From Clostridia bacterium (lineage in GTDB: Bacteria; CBDUZB01; JAGLHV01): a stretch of 29,793 nucleotides of DNA. The DNA is taken from NCBI GenBank assembly GCA_030595925.1, contig JAUVLC010000022.1:1-29793 (forward strand), written 5' to 3'. Position numbers and translations under genes: made by a program. Below, piece after piece: positions 6,414-16,076 of the stretch (position 1 is its first letter; each line of letters starts with the position of its first letter). The notes beneath the pieces are model-generated. The model was not told the DNA's origin, did no database searches, and worked only from the letters and a program-made list of their open reading frames with translations.

Positions 6414-6992
6414 TTATTCGCTTTGAACCTCTTCGTATGCTTTTTTAATTGATTTAATATTTCCATCTATAACTTCCGGCTTATGTGCAAACTTTTTTTC
6501 CAGTTTCTTTCGGGTGTCATTCAATACTCCTTCAAGAGCTAATATATTCGTTGCTTTTACCAAAGCTCCCATCATTGGAGTATTAGGTTTATTTAAACCA
6601 AAATATTCCTTAGCAATACGCCCGGCATCTACCGTATAAACCTTCCCTTTTTTTATACCTAATGTTTTCCGCATTTCCTGGGGAGTCAGGTTGGTATTTA
6701 CAATTATAATTCCTTCTTCTCCCAAACCGGTAGTGACCTCTACCTGGCCAATCAATGTTACATCCAATATTACTACCACTTCAGGAGCCGTTACCCCACA
6801 ATGTAATGTAATCGGGGTATTACTTAACCGGTTAAATGATTGTACCGGTGCTCCCATTCTTTCCGGTCCATATTCCGGAAAAGCCTGAACATATTTTCCT
6901 GTAGATAAAGCTGCTTCCGCAAAAAGCAAAGCGACCGTCTTTGCCCCCTGCCCTCCCCGGCCATGCCACCTAATTTCTATCAAGTCTTTCAT
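6414..6992 (-). CDS. porG: Pyruvate/2-oxoacid:ferredoxin oxidoreductase, gamma subunit
   Basis: A 192-residue gamma subunit with the diagnostic WHGRGGQGAKT motif (residues 9-19), FPEYGPERMGAPV (38-51) and a C-terminal helical tail. It is first of the four genes in transcription order (gamma, delta, alpha, beta), as in the porGDAB operons of Thermotoga and archaea. The ATG at 6992 follows GAGGGG. The 290-bp space upstream should contain the operon promoter, but I see no clear -35/-10 pair in it; it holds repeats instead. Confidence 0.93.
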   Translation of the reverse strand: MKDLIEIRWHGRGGQGAKTVALLFAEAALSTGKYVQAFPEYGPERMGAPVQSFNRLSNTPITLHCGVTAPEVVVILDVTLIGQVEVTTGLGEEGIIIVNTNLTPQEMRKTLGIKKGKVYTVDAGRIAKEYFGLNKPNTPMMGALVKATNILALEGVLNDTRKKLEKKFAHKPEVIDGNIKSIKKAYEEVQSE

Positions 6993-7106
6993 TCTTTTTT
7001 CCCCTCAACTCATAGAGTAATATCAAAAATGTTCGGTCTCGCTTCAGCGAAGCCCGGGTACTTCATTTATCTTTGTACTAATTACAAAGTTTCTTGTTTT
7101 TTCCGT

Positions 7107-7127
7107 CTTTTAACTTTGTGCCTGTCT
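7107..7127. repeat. 21-bp exact repeat (copy 1) upstream of porG
   Basis: This 21-mer (cttttaactttgtgcctgtct without its last base is 20 nt) occurs again exactly at 11845-11865. Both copies lie in intergenic sequence on the plus strand next to other repeats. Confidence 0.7.
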
Positions 7128-7142
7128 GTATCTGTTATCTAT

Positions 7143-7170
7143 GGACTATCGACTGTGGACTATGGACTAT
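7143..7170. repeat. Tandem heptamer repeat
   Basis: Four consecutive 7-mers: GGACTAT, CGACTGT, GGACTAT, GGACTAT. Together with the preceding 21-bp repeat they form a low-complexity block between the por operon and the next gene. Confidence 0.75.
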
Positions 7171-7282
7171 TTTTTATCTTTTAAATAAACACTTTCATTT
7201 TATTAACTGCACATTTAAAAACATGCCTCTCTTTGACCGTTAACCAAGAAAGCGTTCTTTTTATAAAAAATCTAAACTACTG

Positions 7283-8098
7283 TTACTCCGGAATAATAGT
7301 AGTTGTTTCTTTGTTAGTCCCATTCAAAGCCAAATAAAAACTTATCCAGGAACCGGTTATACAAACCATCATAAAACTACCTATTGCTCCGTTTAGTATA
7401 GTCCCGACAATTCTCTGTATTGCAATATTTCCCACATTCCCTAGAAGTAAGGCTATTAATCCAATAACTACTGAAATTCCTACATAAATAAGTAACCACA
7501 AAATCAATAAACCTAAAACTTTACCAAAAAACTTTTTTACAAAAGAAATACTTTTTTTCACTGCCGCTATAACTCCTGTTTCTTCTACCACTAAAATAAA
7601 ATAAGCGGGAAAAAGAAGAAACATAACCAGAACAATTGCAAGTACTCCCAACCCCAAGAAGATGGCAGAAACTATTCCACCTATTTCCGCTCCGACAATT
7701 AAAACAATTAATGCACTAACACCACCTGTTACTAACAAAATAGCCAAAACAATTCCCATCATTAAAAGACCCAGACCTAATAAACGAAGGAAAAATTTTT
7801 TGGCATAGCTTAGAAAAAATTTACTTAATTTTACCTTTTCTTTCCATTTAACGAAATCTCTGACCACTCCCAAGACTCCTCCCTGAACAAAAATACCTAT
7901 TCCCATGGCAAGAAGAACAAACGTTATCACCGGTAAAAAATTTATTTCCTCCAAAGGCCTGGGGGTAGCCGTAGGTCCTAAACCAAATAAAAACCCAATA
8001 CCACTCATCATTAGATTAACGGCAAATAACAAAATAATCAAAGTCATATTTTGCTTTCCAATAACAAATCCCTTTTTTATCGCTTCTTTTACTTTCAT
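7283..8098 (-). CDS. Polytopic membrane protein of unknown function
   Basis: A 271-residue integral membrane protein with about six hydrophobic segments (roughly residues 18-40, 54-76, 103-128, 130-168, 190-215, 228-258). Charged lysine-rich loops lie between them (KWKEKVKLSKF, KKSISFVKKFFGK). The helix pairs with a repeated basic loop resemble membrane domains of the DUF4013/GlpQ-membrane-domain type, but I cannot assign the family. The ATG at 8098 is preceded by GGAGGAAAG. Its own sigma70-type promoter lies at 8203-8232, so it is transcribed separately from recR. Confidence 0.8.
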   Translation of the reverse strand: MKVKEAIKKGFVIGKQNMTLIILLFAVNLMMSGIGFLFGLGPTATPRPLEEINFLPVITFVLLAMGIGIFVQGGVLGVVRDFVKWKEKVKLSKFFLSYAKKFFLRLLGLGLLMMGIVLAILLVTGGVSALIVLIVGAEIGGIVSAIFLGLGVLAIVLVMFLLFPAYFILVVEETGVIAAVKKSISFVKKFFGKVLGLLILWLLIYVGISVVIGLIALLLGNVGNIAIQRIVGTILNGAIGSFMMVCITGSWISFYLALNGTNKETTTIIPE

Positions 8099-8202
8099 TT
8101 CTTTCCTCCTTTCAAATTAATTTAGTTCCTTCTTTTTGAGACTTTAAATATGCCCCCTTTCTCTAAAACAAACTTTTTTTAAGAATCTTCTTCAGAAATG
8201 GT

Positions 8203-8232
8203 ATTCTACAATATTTCACTTGTTTCTGTCAA
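8203..8232 (-). promoter_or_regulatory. Sigma70-type promoter for the membrane protein gene
   Basis: On the minus strand, TTGACA (8232-8227) and TAGAAT (8208-8203) are separated by 18 nt. It lies between the recR stop and the start at 8098, giving a leader of about 100 nt. Confidence 0.7.
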
Positions 8233-8250
8233 CCTTGCTTTTATATTTTT

Positions 8251-8850
8251 TTACATCTCTCTTCTTCCCTCAATTGATTTGGCTAATGTCCTTGCATCTG
8301 TATATTCTAAAGCACTTCCTATCGAAATCCCCTGAGCTAAACGGGTAACTTTCACTCCCAGAGGTTTTATCAACCCGGACAGATACGTTGCAGTTGCTTC
8401 TCCTGTCACATTAGGATTAGTAGCAATAATTACTTCCGAAATTTGTTCCGCATGAATTCTCTTCATTAAAGCTGTTATCTTAAGGTCATCCGGCCCTATT
8501 GCATCCAAAGGAGAAAGAGCTCCCATTAAAACATGATATCTTCCATTAAAGCTTCCCCCTTTTTCTATTGCCGGAATATCATACGTTCTTTCTACAACAC
8601 AAAGAATCTTCTTCTCCCGCCTGGAATCCTGACAAATAGAACATAATTCACTTTCCGTTATGTTATAACACAGAGAGCAGTAATGTATTTTACTCTTTAC
8701 TTCTTTTATTGCGTTAATGATTTCTTCTGTTTCCTGCAAAGACATTTTAAAAATATGAATTCCTATTCTTTCCGCCATTCGGGACCCAATCCCGGGTAAA
8801 CCACGCAGTATTTTAATCAACTTTTCCATAGATGAAATGTTAGAACTCAT
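8251..8850 (-). CDS. recR: Recombination mediator protein RecR
   Basis: A 199-residue RecR, which with RecO (and RecF) loads RecA on SSB-covered single-stranded DNA at gaps. Domains in order: helix-hairpin-helix LPGIGSRMAER (18-28), a C4 zinc finger (Cys58, 61, 70, 73), then a Toprim domain beginning VVERTYD (85-91) with GALSPLDAIGPDDL (110-123). The C-terminus carries LAQGISIGSALEYTDARTLAKS, a family signature. The start abuts the dnaX stop with no gap (TAA|ATG), the common dnaX-recR arrangement. Confidence 0.97.
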   Translation of the reverse strand: MSSNISSMEKLIKILRGLPGIGSRMAERIGIHIFKMSLQETEEIINAIKEVKSKIHYCSLCYNITESELCSICQDSRREKKILCVVERTYDIPAIEKGGSFNGRYHVLMGALSPLDAIGPDDLKITALMKRIHAEQISEVIIATNPNVTGEATATYLSGLIKPLGVKVTRLAQGISIGSALEYTDARTLAKSIEGRREM

Positions 8851-10473
8851 TTAGTTTACCCCGTTTATTATTCTGCCATCAAAAATATCCATTACTTTTT
8901 GGGTATAGGGATGTATTTCCACTTTTTCTTCTTTTTTTTCAGGTAAAAGAGAAAAACCAGCCTTTTTTTCGTTTACGATACAGGTTATTTTTATTTTTTT
9001 TCCAGTTACCTTTTCAATTGCTTTTATAATCATTTTTGAATTCTTTTCTACCCCTTTTAAATAAAACATCTCTTCCTTTGAAAACTCCAGAACATACTTA
9101 TTCCCTTCTGTTTTTCCAATTTTCGCTCTGGTTAAAAAAGCTCCTACCGATTGTTTCTGTAAATTAATTTCTTTCAGAATTTCATTCCATTCAGTATTTG
9201 AAAACTCTGCTTCTGCAGCTGTGTTTTTCGTCTCTTCACTTTTTAATATTTGTTTTTTTTCTTCTCCTAAAAAATCTTTTTCCTCTTCTTCGTTATTTTC
9301 ATCGTTTTCGCTTGTTTCTCCGGACAGTTCACTAATTTCTCCTTGTAAACCATTAATCTTATTAATGATTTCATTAATCTCTACATACGGCCTGCTTAAT
9401 TTAATCAGTGCTATCTCTAAAACCAATTGAGGGTCTTCACTCCATTTCATTCGCTCCTGAGCTCCGGAGAGTAATTCTATAATAAACAAAAGACGTTCCG
9501 TAGAAAACAATTCTTTCCTTTTATTTAAGTTTTCCTTCTCTTTATCTGATTTTTCTACAAAAAGAACACTCTCCTCGCCTGCTATTTTAGCCATTAACAA
9601 ATCACGGAAATATTTTTTTAATTCTGTATTTAATTGGTGAACATCATATCCTGAATTTACTATTTCCTTTAAAAAAGAAAACACTTCCCGGGAACGGTTT
9701 TCTGCAATTAAATCAAAAAATTTACTTAAAATTTCATCGGGTAAAATCCCCAGCAAGGCAATTATGTCCTCTTCTTTTTTTTCCTCCCCTTCCAGAGAAA
9801 TAACCTGCTCAAAAACACTCAGTGCATCCCTTAAACTTCCTGCTCCTTGCTTTGCAACCAAACTAAGAGCACTGGATTCTATTAAAATTTTTTCCCTGTC
9901 AACTATGTATTCTAAATGTTTTTTTATTTCATCAAAAGACAGCAACTTAAAATTAAACCGCTGGCATCGTGATAAAATAGTCGCCGGAATTTTATGGGGT
10001 TCGGTAGTTGCTAAAATAAAAATAACATGCCCGGGGGGCTCTTCCAATGTTTTGAGTAACGCGTTGAAAGCATCTGTAGTTAACATATGTACTTCATCAA
10101 TAATATATACTTTATATTTGTTCCCGCTGGGAGCAAATTTTACATTTTCCTTTAAGTCTCGTATTTCATCAATTCCCCGATTAGAAGCACCATCTATTTC
10201 TAAAACATCTAAAGATCTTCCTTCTGTTATTTCCCGGCAGGATGTACATTCATTACAAGGTTGAGGAGTAGGGCCTTTTTTACAATTTACGGCTTTAGCT
10301 AAAATCCTGGCCATAGTTGTTTTCCCCACGCCACGCGATCCTGAAAATAAAAAAGCATGAGCAATCCTTTTTGTGGCAATACCATTTTTCAGGACCCGGG
10401 CAATATGTGTTTGACCTATTACCTCTTCAAATTTTTGCGGCCTATATTTTCGGGCCAAAACCAAATAAGACAT
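8851..10473 (-). CDS. dnaX: DNA polymerase III clamp-loader subunit gamma/tau
   Basis: A 540-residue AAA+ ATPase of the clamp loader that opens the DnaN ring. Walker A GSRGVGKT (45-52), zinc-module cysteines 64, 73, 76 and 79, Walker B DEVHM (126-130), and sensor 1 with the arginine finger in ATTEPHKIPATILSRC (155-170). After the collar domain comes an acidic linker (NDENNEEEEKD, about 387-400) and a tau-specific C-terminal domain. A run of eight A at codons 405-407 could cause slippage to a shorter gamma form. Upstream, tRNA-Ala ends 29 nt before the start, so the mRNA 5' end may be made by tRNA processing. Confidence 0.97.
   Translation of the reverse strand: MSYLVLARKYRPQKFEEVIGQTHIARVLKNGIATKRIAHAFLFSGSRGVGKTTMARILAKAVNCKKGPTPQPCNECTSCREITEGRSLDVLEIDGASNRGIDEIRDLKENVKFAPSGNKYKVYIIDEVHMLTTDAFNALLKTLEEPPGHVIFILATTEPHKIPATILSRCQRFNFKLLSFDEIKKHLEYIVDREKILIESSALSLVAKQGAGSLRDALSVFEQVISLEGEEKKEEDIIALLGILPDEILSKFFDLIAENRSREVFSFLKEIVNSGYDVHQLNTELKKYFRDLLMAKIAGEESVLFVEKSDKEKENLNKRKELFSTERLLFIIELLSGAQERMKWSEDPQLVLEIALIKLSRPYVEINEIINKINGLQGEISELSGETSENDENNEEEEKDFLGEEKKQILKSEETKNTAAEAEFSNTEWNEILKEINLQKQSVGAFLTRAKIGKTEGNKYVLEFSKEEMFYLKGVEKNSKMIIKAIEKVTGKKIKITCIVNEKKAGFSLLPEKKEEKVEIHPYTQKVMDIFDGRIINGVN
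9253..9260 (-). other. A8 slippery run in dnaX
   Basis: Codons 405-407 read GAA AAA AAA on the minus strand, giving eight consecutive A. A -1 shift here yields five new codons and then TGA, for a 412-residue product. A +1 shift meets TAA even sooner. The site lies just after the acidic linker, where gamma forms end in other bacteria. Confidence 0.45.
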
Positions 10474-10502
10474 TTCTTTTTCCTTTAAAACAAATTTTTT
10501 TG

Positions 10503-10575
10503 TGGAGCAGGCGGGAATCGAACCCGCGGCCTCACCCGTGCGAGGGGTGCACTCTCCCAGCTGAGCTACTGCCCC
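10503..10575 (-). tRNA. tRNA-Ala (anticodon CGC)
   Basis: A 73-nt cloverleaf on the minus strand. The acceptor is GGGGCAG/CTGCTCC, the D arm GCTC with an AGCTGGGA loop, the anticodon stem CACCC/GGGTG with loop CTCGCAC, and the T arm GCGGG-TTCGAAT-CCCGC. Discriminator is A and CCA is not encoded. It sits 6 nt after the stop of the beta-barrel gene and 29 nt before dnaX, all in the same direction. Confidence 0.95.
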
Positions 10576-10581
10576 TAAAAA

Positions 10582-11580
10582 TTAAAACTGAAAGCGAACA
10601 TTTCCGGCTACGGCATAATTTTCTTCGCTATACTCCCCGGAAAGACCGAATTTTAACAATGTAAGACCTAATTCCACTCCGCCGACTAAACGAACTATAG
10701 ACTCCTCCGGATCACAGGAAGAAGTGCCTCTAATAAGAATGGTATCAGAAAAAGTATTCATCGGAGATTCCGTCAGGGTAAGCGTTCCTGTTGTCTCCAG
10801 TGTAGTATCTATATCTCCTGAATTTTGATCTACTCCAAGCCCTAAAAACAAATTAACTATAGCCACCTTTTTACTGTACATCGCCATAAGCCCGATGGAA
10901 TTTATATCCCACTCTGTTTCAAAAGAAGAAACAGAATCAACATTTTGGTCATAATTAAATCCACTATATGTTTCCTGGGAAACATAGTTATATTCCCGAC
11001 TAATTTTGACCGTTCCATTCATTTTATTAAAAGATAAATTTACGGAAAGGGCTCCGGGACTGGCAATTCCATCCTCTAATATTTCTTTGCGCAGCTGAAT
11101 TCCATAAACAGTGTAGTCTAAATCACAATCATTTATCTCATATGATAAAGTTCCGAGTTTTATTCCGATATCCGTCTTTCCAACGACAGGCAGGGAAGGA
11201 AGTCCCACCTTAGCATGGAGCATAGGCATAGGAATAGCAACTGTTTTGGGGATATCTATTTCGCCGGGTTCAATTGTATCCGTAGAAAGACTATTGAACG
11301 TATCTTTATTTAAATTTCCCACACTTGTACCCAACATTAGCCCTATTTCAACACCAGGTAAGGAAAGAACATTCGCCGGTAAATCAGGACCTATTCCGGG
11401 TAAAAAGGATAAAGGGCTGCTTAATTCCTTTCCTATCCATTGGCTAAGCACCTTATAATCCTCCGCTATATTTTCCGTCGCCTTCACCAAATCCCCGGCA
11501 ACATCGGCAAAAAGAAACCCATTAAATCCCCAGCAAACCAACGATACTACAATTAAACACAAAAAACTTTTCCTTTTCAT
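10582..11580 (-). CDS. Outer-membrane beta-barrel-type protein, unassigned
   Basis: A 332-residue protein from the ATG at 11580, chosen because GGAGGAAAGG lies 5 nt upstream; an in-frame ATG 36 nt earlier has no such site. Residues 1-26 are a signal peptide (KRKSFLCLIVVSLVCWGF ... LFA). The middle has alternating strands typical of a transmembrane barrel (VGLPSLPVVGKTDIGIKLG, LSVNLSFNKMNGTVKIS, VNLFLGLGV), and the chain ends in the aromatic residue of VRFQF, the usual last strand of barrels. I do not recognise a specific family. It is followed at 6 nt by tRNA-Ala, so its transcript probably runs into the tRNA and dnaX. Confidence 0.75.
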   Translation of the reverse strand: MKRKSFLCLIVVSLVCWGFNGFLFADVAGDLVKATENIAEDYKVLSQWIGKELSSPLSFLPGIGPDLPANVLSLPGVEIGLMLGTSVGNLNKDTFNSLSTDTIEPGEIDIPKTVAIPMPMLHAKVGLPSLPVVGKTDIGIKLGTLSYEINDCDLDYTVYGIQLRKEILEDGIASPGALSVNLSFNKMNGTVKISREYNYVSQETYSGFNYDQNVDSVSSFETEWDINSIGLMAMYSKKVAIVNLFLGLGVDQNSGDIDTTLETTGTLTLTESPMNTFSDTILIRGTSSCDPEESIVRLVGGVELGLTLLKFGLSGEYSEENYAVAGNVRFQF

Positions 11581-11604
11581 AAACCTTTCCTCCTTTAAAA
11601 TTTT

Positions 11605-11624
11605 AAATACTTTCAAAAGTATTT
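11605..11624 (-). promoter_or_regulatory. Dyad in the 5' leader of the barrel gene
   Basis: AAATACTTT (11605-11613) and AAAGTATTT (11616-11624) are perfect inverted repeats with a 2-nt centre, just upstream of the ribosome binding site. It could be an operator or an mRNA stem; no regulator is known for it here. Confidence 0.4.
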
Positions 11625-11630
11625 GACATT

Positions 11631-11663
11631 CCTGCCTGTGCGTGTTCGCACGCAGACAGGTAG
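11631..11663. repeat. REP-like GC-rich hairpin
   Basis: The left arm CCTGCCTGTGCGTG pairs with the right arm CACGCAGACAGGTAG, with a 2-nt bulge, around a TTCG-type loop. It is GC-rich in an AT-rich setting and noncoding. Confidence 0.6.
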
Positions 11664-11778
11664 TTTATAATTTATATAATTTATTAACGAGAATATTTGT
11701 TTGCTTTTGTGTTCTCGTCGTCTCCCCCCCCTTTGAAAAAGGTGAAAGGTGTTTTGAACAACTTAGCAAATTTTTCGC

Positions 11779-11835
11779 GTAGGGGTGGGCTTGCCCACCC
11801 TTCAAACCTTTCGGGCGACCAAGAGTCGCCCCTAC
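11779..11835. repeat. Nested palindrome (three-way junction type)
   Basis: An outer stem GTAGGGG/CCCCTAC (11779-11785, 11829-11835) encloses two hairpins: GGGTGGGC/GCCCACCC (11783-11790, 11793-11800) and GGGCGAC/GTCGCCC (11813-11819, 11825-11831). The ends of stems overlap, so the outer stem and inner hairpins compete in part. Confidence 0.65.
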
Positions 11836-11844
11836 TATCTTTTT

Positions 11845-11865
11845 CTTTTAACTTTGTGCCTGTCT
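11845..11865. repeat. 21-bp exact repeat (copy 2)
   Basis: Exact match to 7107-7127, in the same orientation and again surrounded by other repeat elements. Confidence 0.7.
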
Positions 11866-11881
11866 TTTGTCTTTGTCTTAA

Positions 11882-11912
11882 ATCCCCCTGCCCCCCTTTT
11901 TCAAAGGGGGAA
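11882..11912. repeat. CCCCCTTT/AAAGGGGG hairpin element
   Basis: 31 bases matching 4648-4678 with two differences. Here the outer CCCTGTA pair seen in the por copy is absent. It is located 46 nt beyond the gyrB stop. Confidence 0.6.
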
Positions 11913-11957
11913 ATTACTTGTCATCTTCTTTCATCCTTTATTTGACACTACCAAAAT

Positions 11958-14390
<2,433 letters not shown>

Positions 14391-14393
14391 TCA

Positions 14394-14678
14394 TTAAATG
14401 TTTTTTATTGTTACCTTAATATCTTTTATTTTTTCTTCCCCAATAGCTTTATTTATTTTTTCTATAAGTTCTTTTTTTCTAAGAAAAATTTCCTGAAGAT
14501 AGACTGGGGACTCTACTGTTACCCATATTTTTTCCTGCTCTACTTTAATAACTTGAGTGTACTGAGCAATTTTCCCGGATACTTCTTTCCATATCATATG
14601 AATCTTGTAATTTTCTTCTTTTAACCCTATTCTTTTTTTTATTACTTTTATAATTTCCCTTGAGGAAGAAAAACCCAT
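14394..14678 (-). CDS. dciA: DUF721 protein, DciA-type helicase loader
   Basis: 94 residues matching the DUF721 core: MIWKEVSGKIAQYTQV followed by a KIWVTVESPVYLQEIFLRKKELIEKIN strand-helix unit and a short terminal strand. DciA proteins help load the replicative helicase DnaB at the origin in bacteria without DnaC/DnaI. Position supports this: it lies between dnaN and gyrB, the usual place for such genes. Ribosome binding is weak (no strong GGAGG), which may mean coupling to dnaN, whose stop is 25 nt upstream. The C-terminal zinc-type or disordered extensions of longer homologues are absent. Confidence 0.8.
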   Translation of the reverse strand: MGFSSSREIIKVIKKRIGLKEENYKIHMIWKEVSGKIAQYTQVIKVEQEKIWVTVESPVYLQEIFLRKKELIEKINKAIGEEKIKDIKVTIKNI

Positions 14679-14703
14679 CTTATTTATCTTTCTTTATATC
14701 CTT

Positions 14704-15819
14704 TTATATTTTCATCGGCATTATTACACAGAGATACTCTTTATTTTCCACCGGTTTAATTACCCCGGGACTAAGCGGTTCATTTAGTTCTAAATATATT
14801 TCCTGAGTATCAATATTTTTTAGAATATCCATTACATAATTAGGATTATAGGCTATTTCCATTTGTTCCTTATCATAATCTATATTAATCTCATCCTCCG
14901 CTTCTCCTAACCCGACCGTATTTGCCAAAATTTTTATCTTATTGTTGTCTAATATATACTTCACAGAATTACTTCTCTCATTGGTTAAAACAGCAACCCT
15001 TCTTGTTGATTTAAACAATTGCTGAACATTTATTTTCACTTTCATTTTACTGGAAGAAGGAATTACCTGTTCATAATTTGGAAATCTACCCTCTATTAAT
15101 CTGGAAATAAGAATAGTTTCATCTATTTTAAAAATTATTTGATTTTCACTTATAGCCATCTTTATTTTCTTTTCTTTTTCATCAGCAACAGTATTTAATA
15201 AATTTTTTAATTCATTTAATGCTTTACTGGGAACAATTATTTCTATCTTTTCTTTTTTAGCTATTAAATTACTAATTTCTTTAGTAATAAAGCATAACCT
15301 TCTTCCATCAGTTGCTACCATTTTCATTCTATTTTCCTCTATCATAAAATAAATGCCATTTAATACATAACGGCTTTCATCACGGGAAACAGCAAAAACT
15401 GTCTTTTGAATCATTTCCTTCAAAAGGGCTGCATTTATCTCTATATATTCCTTTTGAGTAAATTCAGGTAAAACAGGAAATTCTTCACTGGAGAGTCCGG
15501 TAATAGAAAATTTAGCCTTCCCATTGGTTATGCTTATTTGATTGTCCTTCACGTTTATATGGGTTTCGTCTTCCGGTAATTCTTTTACAATATCAATAAA
15601 TTTTCTGGCAGGAACGGAAATAGAACCTTTTTTTACAATTTCCCCTTTTATATAACATTTAATTCCTATTTCAAGGTCAGTAGCTGCCATTTTAATTTTA
15701 TCTTTATGAGTTTCTAATAAAAAATTAGCTAAAATTGGAAGATTGGTTTTACTGCTTATTGCCAGTTGTGCAATTTGAATACCTTTTAATAATTCATCTT
15801 TAGAACAAATAATTTTCAT
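14704..15819 (-). CDS. dnaN: DNA polymerase III sliding clamp (beta)
   Basis: A 371-residue clamp with the usual three similar domains. Recognisable are the N-terminal MKIICSKDELLKGIQ, the ATDLEIGI motif (about 57-64), the TDGRRLCF motif in the second domain and the C-terminal VIMPMKI that ends nearly all DnaN proteins. The ATG at 15819 follows AAAAGGAGAG. It is downstream of dnaA across a 257-bp AT-rich gap that probably belongs to the origin. Confidence 0.98.
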   Translation of the reverse strand: MKIICSKDELLKGIQIAQLAISSKTNLPILANFLLETHKDKIKMAATDLEIGIKCYIKGEIVKKGSISVPARKFIDIVKELPEDETHINVKDNQISITNGKAKFSITGLSSEEFPVLPEFTQKEYIEINAALLKEMIQKTVFAVSRDESRYVLNGIYFMIEENRMKMVATDGRRLCFITKEISNLIAKKEKIEIIVPSKALNELKNLLNTVADEKEKKIKMAISENQIIFKIDETILISRLIEGRFPNYEQVIPSSSKMKVKINVQQLFKSTRRVAVLTNERSNSVKYILDNNKIKILANTVGLGEAEDEINIDYDKEQMEIAYNPNYVMDILKNIDTQEIYLELNEPLSPGVIKPVENKEYLCVIMPMKI

Positions 15820-16076
15820 GTTACTCTCCTTTTTATACAGCTTTATTATTGTTAAATATAATATAAAGAATTAATCATAATAATAATAAGGGATGTTAGT
15901 ATGTTAGTAAAAAGACGTTTGTTTAAAAAAAGGCATAAAAAATAAAAGAAAAAACAAAATTAAAAAGTCTAGTATCCTGAGGAAAAGAATAAAAAAGTAC
16001 TAACACTACTAAGAAAAAAAAATGAAAATAAAACTTATTAACAAAAATAAAAAAGTATTTTATTACTATCCACAGG
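15820..16076. other. dnaA-dnaN intergenic region, putative second half of oriC
   Basis: Very AT-rich. CTATCCACA at 16066-16074 and TTATTAACA at 16035-16043 are DnaA-box-like, each one mismatch from TTATNCACA. On the minus strand the first is followed by TAGTAATAA, resembling DnaA-trios. Tandem octamers TGTTAGTA lie at 15894-15901 and 15902-15909. Their inverted counterparts are TACTAACA at 15998-16005 and TACTAA at 16007-16012. The dnaN promoter must also be here. Confidence 0.55.

Larger units (their letters stand above)
11581..11957. other. Repeat-rich intergenic region between gyrB and the barrel gene
   Basis: 377 bp with no gene. From left to right it holds a 9-bp dyad, an imperfect REP-like hairpin, AT-rich sequence where the barrel-gene promoter probably lies, a pyrimidine-rich CCCCCCC stretch resembling the 11882 element, a nested palindrome, the 21-bp repeat and the CCCCCTTT-type hairpin. 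No T-tract terminator for gyrB is evident. Confidence 0.7.
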
